In this document: piece after piece, positions 24,105-36,205 of the stretch | Position numbering within the stretch: the stretch's first letter is position 1 | How the letters are laid out: the number at the start of each line of letters is the position of its first letter | NCBI GenBank assembly: GCA_009363875.1 | Contig: CM018696.1 | Coordinates: 92,092,215 to 92,156,214 of the forward strand | Length of the DNA stretch: 64,000 nucleotides | Origin: Mikania micrantha | Taxonomy: Eukaryota > Streptophyta > Magnoliopsida > Asterales > Asteraceae | Direction: 5' to 3' | Notes under the pieces: model-generated | What the model was told of the DNA's origin: nothing | The model's input: only the letters and a program-made list of their open reading frames with translations | Databases searched by the model: none | Position numbers and translations under genes: made by a program

Positions 24105-24902
24105 GGGCTGTTTGTTTGGATCTGAATAAGTCTGAATGGGTCTGAATCTGAATGACCGTTTGTTTCGTTAAAAAAACACGTCTGAATATGAACCAACCTC
24201 TGAACCAGCCTCTGAATTATTCAGATATGGAGAGGAGTCTGAATGGAAATATGTGAAGGAACCGACCTACTGAAGAGCGACCAAGGAGCCACTGAATCAT
24301 TCAGCCTCCACCACCGTTGCTCAACCATCGTCGCTCCACCACCGCCCTCCACCACCTCCTCCTCTCCACCACCACCGCGCCACCACCTCCGCTTGTTCAA
24401 AGGAGCGACCGAAGGAACGACCGCGCGACCCAGCCTCCACCGTCTGCGATGGAGGGTTGCTTACCTTCGAACATCCGCGAAGAAGACCACGACATCACAC
24501 ATCGACAATGATGGAAGGTTGCTTACCTGTGAACATCGACGGCGGCTGAAGACACGATTTAGGGTTCGACGACGGCTGCTGAAGAGGAGCATCCGGTTCA
24601 CGGTTCAAGGGTGTTTGTTGGTTCACGATGAAGAGGAGCCTCCGGTTCGGGGGTGGCGATTGGGCGGAGACCGGCGGCGATGGGTGGGGGCTGGCGGAGA
24701 TCGACTGGGTGCGAACGGGGGGTTGGGGTGCGAATCTGAGAAGTTAGGGTTTTTAAGAAAAAAAAAGTTTTTTTTTTATTTTCATTCAGATGTGTAACCA
24801 AACAGTCTTAACCAATTCAACACTTAATGGTTCAGACCCTCTTAATCATTCAGACGTCTTAACCATTCAGCACTTAATGATTCATATCCAACCAAACGGC
24901 CC
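24105..24902. mobile_element. 798-bp MITE with a GC-rich interior
   Basis: Termini GGGCTGTTTGTTTGGATC (24105) and the inverted match of GATATCCAACCAAACGGCCC-type sequence (ending 24902) agree at most positions. TTAA lies outside both ends (24101-24104, 24903-24906); a TTA/TAA target with one-base slippage is also possible, as in PIF/Harbinger elements. Between about 24290 and 24730 the DNA is markedly GC-rich and holds a 184-codon Pro/Arg-rich ORF (24243-24797) that I do not regard as a gene. It may be a captured or hypermutated fragment. Confidence 0.6.
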
Positions 24903-24962
24903 TTAATTGTTTTTAGGAGCGGTGAATGCATGTAGAAACCGATTTCACAATTTCACCCTTCT

Positions 24963-25095
24963 TACATTGGCGAAGCTCTTCATGGCCGGGGGCAATCGTC
25001 TCCTCTCTTTTTTCATCCGTAGTTTTATTTTTTTTGTCAAAATTTTACTTTTAGTTAAAAATAGTTGTTTCAACCCTCGTTTCAAAAAATTTACA
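24963..25095 (+). repeat. dispersed repeat, copy 1 of 3
   Basis: It contains GGCGAAGCTCTTC, a GGGGGCAATCGTCTCCTCTC-type stretch and TTTTACTTTTAGTTAAAAAT. Related copies lie at 37803-37950 and 38216-38395. All three run in the same direction. No protein is coded. Confidence 0.5.
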
Positions 25096-25102
25096 TGTAT
25101 TA

Positions 25103-25621
25103 GGCCACTCGGAGTGGCAATCAGGAAGAGCACGGGGTAGATGTCACCGAACCGGGGCCGGCCGAGAACACCGCGCCCCCGGTTTCGGCTCGGGGGAAAG
25201 CAGGGTTGGGTCACCGATTGAGGCCAGACGTGGGGGAAAGAAAAATTCGACTGTTGGAATATTAAAAAAAATCAAACTCTATAAATATCACCGTTTTTTA
25301 CAACAAAATTCACACTTTTTATCATTTTCTTCCTTCATTCTACAATCAAATTTTATAAAGTTTAAACAAATAGATCCATTTACGTTTGAGCTTCCACCAC
25401 TTAATTTTTTAGCTTGTATTCTCTGTTTTTTTTTTGTTGTATTTTCTTTTTATTTTTAATTTAATGAATCTTTTTTATTTTATTATTATTATTTATTGTT
25501 AAAATAATTAATTAAAATAAGATTTGAAAATGGGAAAAAGTGAGACAACACCATGCAAAATGTAAAAAGTGATGTGGCGCTGATGTGGCAATGGAGAAAA
25601 GTGGGACGACTCCGAGTGGCC
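25103..25621. mobile_element. 519-bp PIF/Harbinger MITE
   Basis: Perfect 13-bp terminal inverted repeats GGCCACTCGGAGT are flanked by TTA on both sides (25100-25102 and 25622-25624), the 3-bp target typical of PIF/Harbinger. The right ~250 bp (TTTTTTATTTTATTATTATT, then GGGAAAAAGTG and GATGTGGCGCTGATGTGGCA) closely match the right end of the larger element at 33869-36479. This marks it as a deletion derivative of the same family. Confidence 0.85.
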
Positions 25622-25828
25622 TTATGAGTTTCGTAAATTTCCGTCTCCCCTCTCAACACGCTCAAGCTCCGTCATTGCCTTCTTAGATACTTGTTGCCAA
25701 TACTTAGACCGCTCGGTATGCCCGGTGAATGGGCGTGGGTGGGACGTGGAGGGGCGTGGCACACCGCCCCCTAGGGGCGTGAGAGGGGCGTGGTTGGACC
25801 GGCGTGATAGGGGCAACGGCGTGAGAGG

Positions 25829-25829
25829 G

Positions 25830-25863
<34 letters not shown>

Positions 25864-25864
25864 T
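25829..25864. repeat. (CT)n microsatellite
   Basis: CT-dinucleotide run with one TTT interruption, immediately before a Helitron 5' end. Confidence 0.85.
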
Positions 25865-25883
25865 ACACACACTCACATCTATA

Positions 25884-26964
25884 TCTATACATTATAATAA
25901 ATAAAGGATTTGTATTGCCACATGTCATTCAATAAAGAAGGTTTTAGATCTTTTTTCCCGCTCATTTATATTTACTAAAAACTTATTTTAATTATAGAAA
26001 TGTTAGCTATTTATATAAAACCTTAATTATAAATATTTCATTAAAGTCAATTATTAAAAATATGTATACCGTATATAACCTCCATATATCCTCTCAGTAA
26101 AATATTATTTTAGTTTGTATTCAAACAAAATAATGTTTGTTCCTTACATAATAAATACAAGTTTTACATTAAAATATACAAACTTAATCAAGTGTTATTT
26201 TATAATTAAATTAGTATTTATAAATCACTCAAATTATACATTACTTTTTTTTAAAATATAAAATAACAAAAATTTAAGTTAAAAACTTTCATTTTATTAT
26301 TTAAATAAGCTATAACATGTGTATTATGCATGTTAAATAAATATTAAAATTATGTATTTAAAAAAAGATCATATATTTTATCAAATACATTTTATACAAA
26401 AATAAAAATATGACATATGATATAATCATATTATTTATTAAATTGAATAAAATTATTAGTATTTAATAGAAAAGACAAAAGAAAAATTAAAATCTAATAA
26501 AAGGTAACATACAAATATTAGACTACTGCCATTTAATTTGACATTTTTTTTTTATTTTTGCAAAATGGCTATAAGACTTAAGCAAGGGCAATATCGTATA
26601 CATCGAAGATAGTGAGCCCACTGTCAAGCGTTACCGGCGATTTTTGGATTGATAATTCTTAGTTAAATGTAATTTCGATCATATTGTATGTCAATATCGT
26701 TTTATAATTCATAAGATATTATTTCAATTATTTAACTTATAGAACACGCAAACACCAGCCTATACTTTTGTAAAAATTTGTCATTTATTTTAAAAACAAC
26801 ATTTTTAAAACGACTGTTAATTTATATTATTACTTAAAGTATTAACTTACGTGTAATTTTAATCACATTTTAAATAAAAATCATTTTATAATTTCTAAAT
26901 TTTCATTGCTTACTATTAATTTATTTTTAATTCAACCCGTGTAATACACGGGTTACTAACCTAG
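25884..26964 (+). mobile_element. non-autonomous Helitron
   Basis: It begins TCTATACATTATAATAAATA at 25884 after an A, with CCACATGTCATTC shortly after. It ends CTAG at 26961-26964 before a T. The 3' hairpin is perfect (CCCGTGT, AAT loop, ACACGGG) and lies 8 bp before CTAG. The 1,081-bp interior is AT-rich and has no Rep/helicase coding. This is the cleanest Helitron in the window. Confidence 0.82.
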
Positions 26965-26989
26965 TATATATATATATATAAAAGTTTAA

Positions 26990-27310
26990 AAAAGGGATGA
27001 TGACGTGGAGTGAGTGGGTAATGGGGCATTTTCACCAAAATGGTGGGGTGAGTGGTTGTGGTGAGTGCTTATGTGGCGCCTACGTGGAGTGATTGGGTCA
27101 CTTGGCATACTCAATAGTCTTATAGTCTTCATTTCACGAAAACCTTCACACCTCAAAAACTGTATCGTCTTTGTCAAAGAATAGACCCATTCGATCTGAG
27201 GCATCATCTCCTTCAAACCACGTACCGCCATCACAACATTATCGCAACAAACGGAAAAGAATAGCCCCAAGGTCGCCGGCCACCACCATTCCACCTTTTA
27301 AAAACATCAT
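26990..27310 (-). other. possible gene fragment of unknown family, next to repeat DNA
   Basis: A 102-codon minus-strand ORF (27294-26986) begins MEWWWPATLGLFFSV and contains GLKEMMPQIEWVYSLTKT. It looks less random than its neighbours, but I cannot place it in a family. The stretch at 26995-27120 has GTGGCGC...ACGTGG motifs like the subterminal part of the Harbinger MITEs, so the ORF may be a remnant carried in transposon DNA. Confidence 0.25.
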
Positions 27311-27537
27311 CGTCTTCGTCGGAAAATGATAACCATCCGATTGTTACACTTTTTAGAGCAGTTTGACCGAAAGATCAGGTTTGATTATTCTGGTTCAGTT
27401 CTTGCATCGATCGTATTCAGATTTGTAAATACGATCAAAATCCAAATCGATTCTTTCTCGTTTGATTGTTATTTCAATCGTATTTAGATATCTTAATAAT
27501 CGGGCGATTAATATTTGAAGCACTCATATGTCAAGTT

Positions 27538-28142
27538 TCTGCCTTTAATATATAAGTAACAATTTGACACATGGTTTCTTTTTAGAGTATTCACATAGTA
27601 TTTGTGGCACGTATAACACTACAATAATCCTCAAATATTATAATTTTAAAAATTAATAATCACTTATTTTTAGCAATAAAAATGATTTTTTATTAACAGT
27701 ACAAATAAAAATTAGCACTCATGTTTTACTTTTTTTTTTTTTTTCATATAAAGCTTTTTTATTTTAAGTTATATTATTCTTTATTTTTTTTCATGTTATA
27801 ATTTATATGAAAATAGATAACGTAAATGCTAATCAGTAAACAAAATAAGAAAATCTTAATTATAATAAATTAAAATATTGTGTGAAATATGTCATCATAT
27901 TATACACTTAGTTTATTATTTTGTTTTTTCACTTTTATTTTTACTTCTTAATGTGGTTTTATTTTTATAATAATATCTAGTTTTTTATTTTTCTATAACA
28001 TTAATAATAATAATTCTTTAATTTTAGTTTCTTCTTTATCTCAAACTCACTTTCTATTCCAATAATAAATTATATATAAGCAAGTTATTTTTTGTATTAA
28101 ATTAATGATTTATTCTGTGTAATGCACGTGTATTTAATCTAG
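27538..28142 (+). mobile_element. probable Helitron, 3' end clearer than 5'
   Basis: The 3' end has a weak GTGTAATGCAC hairpin and TTTAATCTAG followed by T (28139-28142), matching the local Helitron terminus. A plausible start is TCTGCCTTTAATATATAAGT near 27538, followed by TTTGACACATGG. However, the base before it is T rather than A, so the 5' end is uncertain. Confidence 0.45.
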
Positions 28143-28284
28143 TACAAGTTTAATTGATTACAGAAATTTTAATAAAACAAACTGTGTACTTTAATGGCAA
28201 ACAATTTTTTTTTACCAATTCGAATACTTTAATGATTTTTGTCAACTAAATTATCTCATAACAACAATCGGGTAATTAATTTTT

Positions 28285-28465
28285 TTTGAACGGCTATCGA
28301 TGGCTTAACGGAATGCCTCTTCATAACACAAATGAATCCTCGAGCCCAACAACTACGAGTTGCGATCACATTCCACTTTGTCCAGAATTTGAACCCACGA
28401 CCTCACAAAACCTAAGCCTTTTGAAAATCATGGAGTGCCAATTGAGTTACAAGCCCATTGACAAT
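28285..28465 (-). repeat. tRNA-derived SINE
   Basis: Read on the minus strand from about 28462, it shows an A-box-like GTAACTCAATTGGCA (near 28450), then GGTCGTGGGTTCAAATTCTG (near 28405) with a good B box about 45 bp downstream. The spacing fits an internal polymerase III promoter. The plus-strand left edge has a run of T (28279-28286), matching a poly-A tail. Confidence 0.6.
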
Positions 28466-28470
28466 TGGGT

Positions 28471-29554
28471 AAATATATTTCAAAACGATGGGTGTTCATA
28501 AACCGTCCAATTGTCTAAGTTGGACAGGACCTAAGAAATGTTGTGAGTTTGTATGGTTTTAAAGCTTAATGGATCAGTTAATGGCTTTCGTTTTTCATAA
28601 CCGAGTGGTTTTTGGATTCGGTTTGTGTTTTTCACTAATATGTATAAATCGAACCATCTGTGTGCATGTTTTTCACTAATATTATTTCATGTGAAAACTC
28701 GTTCTTAAAAAAAACTCTGAAACCCTATCTGAACTCTTAATTTATAATTTAAAAAATTAATGTATGTTCCACATTAAAGTTGAACACATAATAGGTTTTT
28801 AAATAAATAAAATAATTTTAATGTTATCTAACATGAACCACATATTTATATTTAAAATTTTAAATAGAGGGTTTAGATAGAGTTTTCTTTTTAATAATAG
28901 ATTTTCATAAGATATAATCCCTATATATATATATAGTATATATGTATATGACACGCAACACATTCATCGTTCTTGCATTAATATTCCATGATCTTCCTTT
29001 TAATTTAAATTTTTAAAAAAGTTCTACCACCTAACGCTAAGATTATCATACTAAGTTTTCATCTTTTCATTTACCTTTGATCCCTTGTCTCTCAAGTTTA
29101 GTGTGGCACTATTAACTTAAGTATTTATTCTAAGTTTTTTTATGTATACAATTGTTTGCAAATAAAATATATTTAATCTACTATAATGAATTATGCATTT
29201 TTGAATACTAAAACCATCACATCAGACCGTAAAACCGTCAATACTGGTTGTTTCGGGTTGCCCAACTTAATTGGTTGGTTTGGTTTGTCATTTTTTAAAA
29301 TCGTAGCTAGTAGTGGTTTGGTTCAAAATTTTATTTGAAACCACCTAAACCGAACCATTAACATCCCAAAGCAATACAAAAGAGGCATCAACTCCTAAAT
29401 TTGGTGTATCATAAGGTATGATAAATTTGCTATTAAAATAATATAAGTACCAAAATAAAAATTAATAATGAAATTAGTCACCTTAAAAGTAAACCATAAA
29501 AAACGGTCTTTTGTAACGATGTAATTTTAAAAAGCTTTTGAAAATAAAATATAA
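28471..29554. other. AT-rich intergenic DNA
   Basis: No supported gene. A patch at about 29220-29360 has GGTTTGGTT/AAACCGAACC words like other CGGTT-rich MITE remnants here, but no ends were identified. Confidence 0.5.
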
Positions 29555-29610
29555 CTAGGTTTATTCTCTCCACGCGTTGCGGCGGGTTATCACAGTATAC
29601 TACTGAGAAC
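29555..29610 (-). mobile_element. 3' terminus of a second Helitron family (minus strand)
   Basis: Plus-strand CTAG at 29555-29558 is preceded by A and followed by a GC hairpin (CCACGCGTTGCGGCGGG near 29570-29586). On the minus strand this reads as hairpin, ~11 bp, CTAG, T. The element must extend to higher coordinates, into the duplicated block at 29711 and beyond. Its 5' end was not located. Confidence 0.5.
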
Positions 29611-29918
29611 GGGTATTATATATCATCATTTGAAAAAACACAAGTTATATAACAAAATCAAATCTCTTATCGCGAACTATATACAAATTGTTTATAAAAA
29701 AATAAATTATACAAAATTTTCACAAATATGTTACAAAAATAATAGAAAAACTTACTTACAAAATTCTTATCACCGACAACCAATTGTTTGAATTAAAACA
29801 AAAACACAAATCTCTCAAATTTAATTAAAACCCAAATCTCGAAGTAAATCTATGAAATTTCATACTTTCATCTCTATTTACAACTTTTCAAAGTAAAAGA
29901 ACATTCTTGAGATCCACG

Positions 29919-31432
29919 TGTCACACCCCGGGCTCTCGACGGCCCGGGCGCTGCGACCCGAATTGGTTTCATGGATTTGTCTCGGTCAGATTCATTATTC
30001 TTTTTCATATGTTTTAAGCGGAAGCGTTATTTCAAGAATTCATAATTTTACGCAACGAAAATCGTTGGTTTTCAAATTTCATTATTAATTCACATGCATG
30101 GATGTGAAAACCATATTTTTCATGATTTCTAAATAGTTCATACGCGTGGGTATGAAAAACCACATTTCATTGTTTGTAAATAATTTTCAAAATAACTTTT
30201 CAGGATTTTATAAAATTTCATACGCATAGGTATGAACACCATCATTTCATATTATTGTAAACCGGATTTTCACAAATACACAATTTCAATTCATTTTATA
30301 ATATCCGGTTTATACATGACTTGGAGGCATAGCTCCAAGAGCTCCATGGTCTTACCACAAGATCCTATTCAAGGCATCATAGGCCAAGAACCTCTAATCT
30401 CGCTTCTCTTTTATATTTCATTATTACCTGAAAAGTTTTTGAAAATAAAACGTCAACATAATGTTGGTGAATACAAATAACAGACTCGATATGTAAGCAT
30501 AGCATATTCGGTCCTTTAACCATAATTAATATTGGCCATACTACACATTTAGCAGGTTATTTCACTGATCGATACAACCACTGCATACCCTGGTTTGTAC
30601 TGTCACTGGTTAGGAACAACAGCGAACTGCGTCTTACAATTGTTCCCTCCAGCCCACAGCCCGTCACTGGTTAGGTTGCCTGCGGAGTGCGTCTTACGTA
30701 TAACCTTCCAGCCCACGTTACCAGCCACGTATGGGAATTTCACCCATAGCGGATACAATTTGCAAATCGTACGTATACTAATGGCCTAAATGCTGGTCTA
30801 ATAGTATTCCTTTATGCGTCAAAGTTAAACATACAATGCTCAAAAAAATTCATTTAAATTTAAAAATAAGTTAAATGTATTCACCTTGATTTTTGATTGG
30901 CTGTGTGAAAGATTAGAACTTCTCAATATGAATTTGGACAGCGTTCTGCTTAATCTATCCTTATAACTATTTGCAAGGATGATTCCTGATGAGTTTATTT
31001 TCTGTTCCCAAAATATATCATAAGTTCAACATAATATTCGTATATTTATGGGATCGAATCTTAACCCTAACCCTATAAGGTTAATATTATACAAAAACTT
31101 AAAGATTAAAATACATACCTAATTGCGTACCAACTTCTTTAACTCGAGAAATTTTAGAACCATTTTATGCTCTGGAACAAATTTAACTTCTCGTGCTTTC
31201 GTACGTTTTGTGTTGGTGGCTCTTAAAGATAAGATAGTAAATATATTTGATGATTTTTTTTTTCTAACGTACACACCATATATGTATGAAAGTTTTCCAC
31301 CGCCTTTCTTCTTAATTTATCTAGGAAACTTTCAAAGGAAGGAACTCAAATTCTTATCTTCTATATTTTATTTTATTTATTATATATATTGTTTTGCTTG
31401 TACACCATCTCACACGTGCACTCATATTTGAA

Positions 31433-31474
<42 letters not shown>

Positions 31475-32432
31475 GTAAACTAAAATTTTTAATACATACA
31501 TAGGGTCGGAGCTTAACCCTAACCCTATAAGTTAATTTTTATATTAAAATTTTAAATTTATAAATTTAACTAAGAGATTAAATAATATACCTACACGAAC
31601 TGACTTCTTAATCTTGACCCTTTTATACTGATCAGCACCTCCTAGCGTCCATAGCTTCTCATCTTTTTCTCAAATATGTGTGTGTGTATTTTTGAAGTGA
31701 TTTGTAACTGTAATCAATTGGTGGGTTTATATAGACGAACTAAACGTGCTGGCGAAGTAAATCATAGGTATAGGTTTTCTACGTGTACGTTGTTAATTGA
31801 TTCAAAATATGTTTGATGCTTCCACGCAACTTAAAATTTCAATTTCGACATGTGACTTTTGAATATTTTATTATTTTATTATTATAATTAATTTAGCTCA
31901 ATTTTTGTTTTTCTTTGATAACTTTTAAAATATGATGTTTTATAAAATTCTAAAAATACTGCTGGGATCAGCTCATTTTTCTCTACGTTTTGACCTAAGT
32001 TTCGTTAAAAACGGAGAAAGTTTAATTATAATATATTTTATTAATTTTGAGCGGTCCCCAATGATATCAACTAACCGAATAAGTATGTCAAAACTTTTTA
32101 ATAAACATTTTACTCGTTACTTACTAGTATGTAAGTGTCACATATGCGTATAAAATAACTATTATAATATCGCCCAATATATTTTTTATAAATTAAATAT
32201 TCATGTATTATATTCTAGTTATTCGTTTTAAACGAACGCTTCAAATCTTAAACGATCATTTCTAATATTAATTTTTCGAATAATCATGTTTTATAAATTA
32301 ATTATAACTATCTTGAATATTTACACGAGACCTTATAATTCAATTGACCGTTTTATTATTGTATTTTTAAATAATAACATTTTAATTATAAATGAAATTA
32401 GTTAATGTATACCCTCAAAACGGGATGTTACA
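29919..32432 (+). mobile_element. 2.5-kb solo LTR (Ty3/gypsy type)
   Basis: It begins TGTCACACCCCGGGCTC and ends GGGATGTTACA, with the 5-bp target CCACG on both sides (29914-29918 and 32433-32437). The neighbouring tandem copy at 32551-32836 shows the empty site, confirming the borders. TGTCACACCCC starts are common in plant gypsy LTRs. No internal retroelement ORFs are present, as expected after LTR-LTR recombination. Inside are a ~60-bp tandem repeat (about 30602-30715, GTCACTGGTTAGG units) and two copies of a CTTAACCCTAACCCTATAAG block (about 31060 and 31510). Confidence 0.88.
31437..31475. repeat. (ATT)n microsatellite
   Basis: About 38 bp of uninterrupted ATT trinucleotide repeat within the solo LTR. 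Confidence 0.9.
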
Positions 32433-32509
32433 CCACGTCTAAATTATCAAAACGTTACAACATGGATAAACACCTACGCATTACTATTAATTTTACTATA
32501 CATCACTAT

Positions 32510-32552
<43 letters not shown>

Positions 32553-32826
32553 AAATCTTCACAAATATGTTACAAAAATAATAGAATAACTTACATACAA
32601 AATTCTTATCACCAACAACAAATTGTTTGAATTAAAACAAAAACACAAATCTCTCAAATTTAATTTAAACCCAAATCTCGAAGCAAATCTCTGAAATTTC
32701 ATATTTTTCATCTTTATTTACAACTTTCTAAAGTCAAAAAACATTCTCGTGATCCACGTCTAGGTTATCAAAAGTCACAACAAGGATAAACACCTACGCA
32801 TTACTATTCATTTTACTATACATCAC

Positions 32827-32857
<31 letters not shown>

Positions 32858-33404
32858 TTACTGTTAATATATTATGTGTGTGTATATATATTTACTATTT
32901 AATAAAATATCTATGTATTTACTATTCCTTTTTCATGAAGTTTAATATATATAATATAATATAATGTTACAAATAGTGACATCATTGCTCGTTGGTGTGA
33001 ACACTATCTCACCTTTGAGGTTCGTTGTTCGTAAAATCCGGACATGGTTCAACCTAAGAGACCGCGACTAAAATATCTACGTGCGTGCCGCACCTTTTCT
33101 CTTTATAAGACAACATTTTTAATTGTCATACTCAAACTGTTGTCTTGCTTATTTATGTAAAAGAAAAGTATATAAAATTCAAAATTAAAACGTAATTTAA
33201 AAAGTCTCAAATTTTAAGTTCTAAAATTTAGAAAAAGTTACGTTAATATAAAATTGGACGAAAAATTATTTTTAAAAAAGGATTAAGATTTTAAATAAAA
33301 CCTACTTCAAAACATAGCAGAGTGTAATGGTTTCTGAAAATACTTAATTAAATAGATAAAAATGTTTTGACTTCAATTTTAGAAGAGTGTTATAAAGCTC
33401 AAAG

Positions 33405-33433
33405 TGGAATCCCCGCACGATGCGGCATGCTAG
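33405..33433 (+). mobile_element. 3' terminus of a Helitron
   Basis: Hairpin CCGCA-CGA-TGCGG (33413-33425) is followed by CATGCTAG and then T at 33434, the standard Helitron 3' arrangement. The 5' start was not found; the element may begin somewhere in 32840-33200. Confidence 0.5.
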
Positions 33434-33868
33434 TGAAAAAGTAAACACTCCCAAAATTATAAAATTAAACAAAAATCTTTATGCAAAATCAGAAAAGTGT
33501 GTACGCAGCATTAGCGACAACGAAAACAAAAAAAAAAAAGTAATCTCCATTCAATTCTTCATTTATAAATTGAAATGGGTGATAGAATCAAACACTAGCC
33601 ACGTGTTTCAATAAGAGAAGCCTAAACCAGTTTAACTAAATTGTATTTTGGTTTCAGACCATTGTGATGTATATAGTATTTATTTTTTTGTTTGTTTGAT
33701 AATTAATTCTGAATATAAAACACCTAACTTTTTTTTTTATTTTTGAATAAAAGGGTTTTATCTGGAAAATATATATACTTTTAAAAGTTTTGATATTCGT
33801 TTATCAAACTTAAGGTAAAAGAAGCATATTTAAACAGTTAATTTGTATGTGATTTAGGACCATCTTTA
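33434..33868. other. short intergenic stretch
   Basis: No gene is recognised. The 64-codon ORF at 33420-33614 is lysine/asparagine-rich, as expected from AT-rich DNA, and has no family features. Confidence 0.5.
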
Positions 33869-33950
33869 GGCCACACGGAGTGGGCTTCAGGAAGGAGCCG
33901 GGGAGGCTTTTGCCGGATCGGGAATAGTGGCGTACCTACTTGAAGCTCCG

Positions 33951-34571
33951 GGGGGCGGCCGCCCACCCTGAAAATTTTTTTTAGTAGTATATATATGTTA
34001 AAATCCCGATCGTCCCCCGTAAAATTTTGCAATCGCCCCCATTGAAATTTTAATTTCTAAGTGTTCATTAATAAACTAAGTTGAAAAATGCCCAACCAAT
34101 AATTTGAACCCAATGTAAAATTAAATTTAGTATTAATTATAATAAGTCAAATAACCACTAAACCGGTTAAAAACTGATTAAACCGAACTCCATCGAATAT
34201 ACCAATTAAAAACCGAATAAACTGATCCAAATAAACCGAATTTAACCTTATATATTATAAAGATAACAAATTTAAATCTGAATTCGCTTTAATTGGTTAA
34301 TCAAAAAAAACTGAACTCAAAAAAATATTTGGAACCGATAACCGAACTGAAACCGAAATTCAGATACAGTTAGGAACCGACTTCAGAATTAGAATACAGT
34401 TAGGAACTAAACCGAATTCAAAATTCGGTTTGTTTTTCGGTTACGAATACAGTTCAGTTTTCAATATTAACAGTTTTCAGCTTTTTTGAATACCCTTACT
34501 TTAATCTTCGAATTCACTAAGGTGTCTTTTTTTGACCTGTCCTAGGCACCCTGAATTTTCAGGGCCGTCCC
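33951..34571. mobile_element. nested insertion with GGGGCGGCC termini
   Basis: The left end has GGGGCGGCC, a 7-bp interruption and CTGAAAATT (about 33952-33976). The right end is GAATTTTCAGGGCCGTCCC (34553-34571), its inverted counterpart. The interior is rich in AACCGA motifs. The termini resemble the starts of the repeats at 37348 and 38010, so they may be one family. Confidence 0.45.
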
Positions 34572-34904
34572 TGATTAGCCTATTATATAAAATATATTAT
34601 TAATTTTAATAAGCTATTAACATAATATTTGAAGTTAGATTTGTGTGATCGAATTGAATATGAGAATTTAAGCGATAGTTGTATTTGTTTTTTACAGAAA
34701 GAGTTACTTAGGAACGTCTCTTTATACGTTGTTTTGAATATATATATATATAGAATATATATATATATATATATATATATGGAATTTCATTATATCTTTA
34801 TATATAGAATTTAGTTTAATTATTTTTTTAAAAAATAACCCGACCCGATCCGCCCAACCAAAAAATTTAGAAAACCAAGACAAAAAAATGTTCAAACGGC
34901 TCAA

Positions 34905-36205
34905 ATGAACCCGTTCAACACACCCGGGTATCATCCACAAATGCCATCTCCTAATCAACCAATATTCTACTACGATCCAATGAACCCGGCTCCATATTTG
35001 CAATATTCACCGGGCACTCAACAACAATTCAACCGGTGGGAGCAATCGTATCAACAAGATCAACAAAGTTACCAACAATTCGATCAATTAACTTTTTAAC
35101 AATAATCTCCATTTGAAGGTATTTTTTATACGTTTATTTTTATATTTTATTTTTATACGTTTATTTTTATGTTTAGACTATCGTGACCATAATCAAGATG
35201 ACTCGGATTCAAGTGAACATAATAAAAGTGTTCAAGTCGAGTCGGAAGAAGAAGAGGAAGAACCTGTTAGGCGAACGGGAAAGAAACCAATAGGAAAGAA
35301 AGCACCGGCCAAGCGTTGGTCCGAAGAAGAGGAGGTTGCGTTGGCCAGATCTTGGCTAACTATTTCTGAAAATCCCGATGTTGGTAATGCGCAAAAATGG
35401 GATGGTTTTTATAGAAAGGTATTTTTTAACATTGTTTAAGTTAACAAAAAAAGTCACGGTTGATGCTTAAATTTATGTTGTTTATATGTAGGTAACCGAA
35501 CATTTTCACCATCTCGTGAAGGACAAGTCGAGGACTGTTGATCAAATCTATTCCAAATAGAATGATATGAACTCCTCCATGAAGAAATGGAATGGTTTTT
35601 ATCAACAGGCTTCAATGAATCGCAAAAGCGGTGAAGGGGGTGAACAAGTTTTGAAAAGGCCATGAAAGACTACAAAATCATGGTCAAGTCAAAGGGATTC
35701 ACTCACATCCAAGCGTGGGAGATGGTTCGCGATAACCCTTTATGGTGCGACATTCCACCAGTAGGTTGTGAGTCACAATCTACAACAAAAAGGCCGAAGC
35801 CAAACGAGTCAATGGGTAGTGTGAACGCCCACATCAACATCAACCTTGATCGTGATGGCCCACACATTTACTATGAACCGGATAAGCCAACAAGAAAGGG
35901 CAAAAGTTCGGCCGCGTCCTCCTCGTCGCATGACGAGTTAATTCAACAAATGACGGAATTCAACTCGTTCAACAAAGAGGAATCCCAACAAAGATTCCGC
36001 CTTCGAGAAGAAAAACTATGTGTTTTGCAAGAGGAGAAAGACGCACGCGTCGCATTAAAGATTCCGCCGACAACAACATGCTTTAGACGAACAACAAAAG
36101 GCTGTAGATTTAGAGTTCATGATGAAAGACCACACAATTTATCAAGAACCAATGCTACAACTGATTCTCGATCGTAAACGAGAAATTGCTGCTCGTTGGG
36201 GATGA
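34905..36205 (+). pseudogene. Harbinger ORF1 (Myb/SANT-like, NAM-associated type), broken
   Basis: Fragments in order: MNPFNTPGYHPQMPS with a Gln-rich stretch (34905-35093); an acidic region (SEEEEEEP) leading into KRWSEEEEVALARSWLTISE, a SANT/Myb-like helix (35177-35419); a segment with HHLVKDKSRTVDQIYSK (from 35492); and YKIMVKSKGFTHIQAWEMV to the end (35662-36205). GT-AG introns fit at about 35119-35176 and 35420-35491. Two stops near 35097-35104 and one near 35557 look like single-base changes. Apparent frameshifts lie near 35660 and 36060. In the family this protein binds transposon DNA and helps the transposase. Plant databases often label such proteins 'GST T3-like' or 'NAM-associated'. 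This copy cannot make a full protein. Confidence 0.75.

Larger units (their letters stand above)
29711..32836 (+). repeat. tandem duplication of a ~290-bp unit, first copy split by a solo LTR
   Basis: Copy 1 is 29711-29918 plus 32433-32520; copy 2 is 32551-32836. Shared landmarks include TTCACAAATATGTTACAAAA, AATTGTTTGAATTAAAACAA, CCCAAATCTCGAAG and ACACCTACGCATTACTATT. Divergence is visible, so the duplication is not recent. An (AT)n run separates the copies. Copy 2 preserves the unoccupied insertion site GATCCACGTCTA. Confidence 0.8.

Noticed and set aside
24243..24797. 184-codon ORF as a gene
   Set aside because: It is low-complexity Pro/Arg/Ser sequence within transposon termini; overlapping frames are equally open because of GC bias.
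25622..25876. 84-codon minus-strand ORF starting with an Arg-Glu repeat
   Set aside because: The repeat is a translation of the (CT)n microsatellite and the rest has no family features.
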